A DNA stretch of 64,000 bases from Parus major (taxonomy: Eukaryota > Chordata > Aves > Passeriformes > Paridae), in contig NC_031774.1 of NCBI RefSeq assembly GCF_001522545.3, positions 52,234,269-52,298,268 on the forward strand, given 5' to 3'. Below, one piece after another: positions 61,118-64,000 of this stretch. Every line of letters begins with the position of its first letter. The first letter of the stretch is position 1. Position numbers and translations under genes: made by a program. The notes beneath the pieces were generated by a model. It searched no databases. It worked only from the letters and a program-made list of their open reading frames with translations, and had not been told where the DNA came from.

Positions 61118-62958
61118 TTGCTTAGAGGCAATTCAGCTGTGGCCTGTAAATATATTGCAGACTACACGCTAGGGAAGAAGAAAAGCTTCTCATGAATATG
61201 TTTATGCTGGAAATTAGAAGGTTACTCAGTCCTCACAGCAATGATGCTTCAGAACAACCTTTCACTAGAGAAATGAGGCAAAGTCATTTAAGTGTCTTCT
61301 TGATTAGCTGCAGGGATGATCCTGTGGTTGTCTGTGACAAAAAATGACAGCGTTTGGATCTCTGGCTGGGCTCCTTTTCAAAATATGCCCTTACTTTTCA
61401 TGGTGGGAACTTTGGATGCTGAGTGTTTTGGAAAATCTGGGTTTTACCACATGTCTGAAACTAAGCAGAAGCCATTCATAAATATCCATTGACAATGAAG
61501 CTCTTCAAACCTCCTTTTCATATGGTATTAACATGAGGCATCAGGAAGGTAAGATCACAGGCTTCAGGTTGATTTGAATAAAAGGTTACAAAGATTTTTC
61601 TTTAAAAACCTAATAAATTCAGCATAAACACACAAAAGATACCTTGCTCAGACTTGCTAGCAGTTATTATACAACCCCTTCCAATTACCTGTTTATTACA
61701 GGGTATAACCTTCATGTTGCACACCACCTTATGCAAGCCCTGCTGATATTCTATGTGCTAGGAGTTGCCACGACCACACATTTCAGAGAGAATGAAGGTA
61801 ATTATGGTATCCCTGGAGATGGGTGGCACCCTCTTGCCCAAGGGCACTCCGAGGCTAACCCCCATCAGCTACATCGTGCCCGGGAGGAGCACTTAGGGTG
61901 ACATAGGCTGGAAAACAATGTGGAACTGCAGGGTGTAGACAAGGTACAACTGCACCAAGCCAAAAGGGAGCTTTGCTTTGCTTGCTTTTCTTGTCATGAA
62001 ACTAAATTAAGTTGGTCAAACCTGACAACTACACTAGTTTTTTGTTTTGATTTCCTCCAGCCTTATCTCTCTGCTTCTCTGTGGTTTCAGTTTGGCTTAT
62101 GTGCTCCTGGTGGCCATGATCACAGATTGGTTTGGGGTATGTGTTCTGGACATTACTAAGGACGTTGCACTGCATCGTGGTGTTTCCTCCATCATGAGAT
62201 GCTTTTGATTAGCTGCCTGAAATACAGGTTTCACAAGGAACTGCTGTGGCACAGAAGTTTGTCTGGCAAAACTAATTGAGGAGAAATGGCCCAATTAAGG
62301 AACTCATTGTACTTTCCCATTTCTAATGGCAAACTCTGCAACAATTTATGTCCTGTAGGAAGAGTCTGCAGACTTAGAAAAGGACCTCATTATTTTTTGA
62401 GCTGTCAAGCAGGGCAACTCATACAATCATCTGCGCTTGGCAGTCCCCAGGACCAAACACTTCTGTAGAGGAAGGATAAGTGTTGAGTAAAGCCTTCAAC
62501 AAAAGCACAGCTCATTCTCAGCTTCTTCAGCTAATGACCAGCTTTTAGAGGACAGGTACATGCCGACCCATGTAACTGAAAGCATTGTGGACAGCGTTTC
62601 AATCAGAATGATACACAGGTCAGCCTCACCACAGCTCTAACATAATTTCTCAGTCTCATCTAAAACAGAAAGCCCGAGAGGATTTCAGGGAATATTTCCT
62701 TAAAAATCCCCTTTCTCAACGAAAGCTCAGCAGCAGCAGAGGAACAGACACAGAGCTCATTCAAAACGTCAGCTCTGAAAAACATTTGGTCATGTCTCTG
62801 CTAGCAGTTTCCTTTAGCAGGAATGTTTTCCTGGATCCTGCCATTTAAATGTCTCCTGCTGGCAGCCAACTTGAACCCCCAGGCCTTCAGTCCATGAGCT
62901 CAGTACTAATGTCCTTCCACTCCTCAGATGAGAATTCTCCACAAGAGAGGATACACCT

Positions 62959-63003
62959 AAAATAATTATAATAATACATAAATATAATAATATAATAAAA
63001 TAT
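62959..63003. repeat. AT-rich (ATA)n-like tract
   Basis: About 45 bp of nearly pure A/T built from ATA, AAT and TAAT units, seen directly. Confidence 0.85.
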
Positions 63004-63559
63004 GGTGTTTTTCCAGTTGAACAATTTCAGGCACCAAAACACACACAAAAATATTCTTATAAGGTAAATTCTCTCTTTTGACAAGAAAACAGGCAATCAA
63101 GACAAACAGGTCAGCAGCTGGTTGAGCAACCTCTAGAGCCATGGCCCAGAGGATTTATTTATCTTTGAAGAACATACTTCATTCAAGTAAGCTCTATTGT
63201 TAAAAGGGAAATACATGGGAACATTCAACCTTTATCAACCCTGCTCTTATCCAGTATCTTCTGGGTAAAGCTTTTTCAGACTCTGTGTAGTACTTTCACA
63301 TGATTATACTTTGTACAAAGACACAAAACCAGCCCTTTTCCAACCTGAATAAGGGTTCTATGATCACTTGCGACATGAACATGAAAGTGCAGTTGAAAGC
63401 TATTGGTTTGTTTTCCATACGTGATTCATTTGTATTGCCTTCATTATATCCCATTAGTGAAGCAGAAAATTCCTACTTCTTTGTAGGAGTCGATAGTTGA
63501 CACCTTTCCTTCTTCCTCCTCCAGTTATTTAACTGTGCAAGTTGATCTAATGACTTGTT

Positions 63560-63860
63560 GCTACTGAAATTCTTACCATTTGCTCCCTAGCCCATGGCTG
63601 CACCACCCACCCCTTCATTTCGCAGTAGCTCTGGCCCACATACATTTCTAAAAGCCAGTTTGGCTCATTAAACCCCCTCCTCCATTTTTGTTGTTTTCTC
63701 CCCTTTTATTAGATTAAATCAGCTCTCTGGAGCTGACCAAGCAGCAGAAACTGCACAAAGCCAGCAGATTTCTGGGCAGAAAGAGAATTCCCAATTTCCA
63801 TCAGCAGCGAGCCAGTAACCAAAAAACACACTGAGCCAACAGAGCAGTCAGGGAACCTGC
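63560..63860. promoter_or_regulatory. Possible conserved non-coding element
   Basis: TTGTTGTTTTCTCC, CTTTTATTAGATTAAATCAGC (about 63705-63725) and several CAGC blocks give a motif-rich look unlike the neighbouring sequence. This is weak evidence. The block runs towards the window edge. Confidence 0.18.
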
Positions 63861-64000
63861 CTCATGTGCACAGCCTAAAACCAGATTAGCTGTGCTTCTG
63901 CTAGAGGCTCTGGAATCCACACTGGCTTTGCACGAAGAGGCTCACTCCATCAGTTTCACCAGCTCATCTGCTCAGGCAGCAGCCTACAACAGCAAAGTGG

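Larger units (their letters stand above)
60945..63555. other. Unassigned non-coding DNA
   Basis: Contains the hairpin at 61089-61117 and an AT-rich tract at 62959-63003. Nothing else recognised. Confidence 0.5.

Noticed and set aside
1..64000. CRISPR arrays, bacterial operons, phage modules
   Set aside because: No regularly spaced identical repeats and no prokaryotic gene organisation. The CR1 content points to a vertebrate genome.

Overview
This window reads as nuclear DNA from a vertebrate, most likely a bird and possibly a passerine. The evidence is four CR1-type LINE fragments in different states of decay, one of which has the wording of passerine CR1 3' ends as I remember them. Other repeats are sparse, I see no Alu, L1 or other mammalian repeats, CpG is generally depleted, and there are only short microsatellites. 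No bacterial, phage or plasmid organisation is present: there are no operons, no ribosome-binding-site-led genes and no long open frames on one strand.

I find no protein-coding gene that I can support. The open frames of 60 to 205 codons are scattered over both strands and overlap each other. None shows a recognisable domain, apart from reverse-transcriptase debris inside two CR1 copies. Three short stretches have strong splice acceptor and donor signals and an open phase 1-1 frame (17589-17711, 19374-19448, 32107-32223). I list them as low-confidence candidate exons; one carries a thrombospondin-type-1-like half-motif and one an amphipathic cationic segment.

Layout: 1-5120 is unassigned. 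An AT-rich block dense in homeodomain-type sites lies at about 5125-5330, followed by an old CR1 piece at 5905-6225. Unassigned DNA runs to about 13.4 kb. Next come a candidate regulatory block (13430-13760), unassigned DNA, two candidate exons and a GGGAGA hexamer array (18061-18097). A diverged pair of direct repeats sits near 21.1 and 21.7 kb, and the best-preserved CR1 fragment at 26765-27612. A candidate regulatory block follows at 31.0-31.28 kb and the third candidate exon at 32.1 kb. The most distinctive non-repeat region is a CpG-enriched, A/T-motif-rich block at 35.56-36.80 kb. A second candidate element at 43.17-43.46 kb contains a near-perfect RFX X-box. The right half adds CR1 3' ends (48.48-48.65 and 57.56-57.70 kb), several 2-3-copy tandem duplications and two very good short hairpins (39971-39996 and 61089-61117).

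The most economical reading is a gene-poor intergenic or intronic region whose functional content, if any, is cis-regulatory or long non-coding RNA. The regulatory calls rest on motif content and composition by eye; cross-species alignment would decide them. I did not find a convincing undescribed system.
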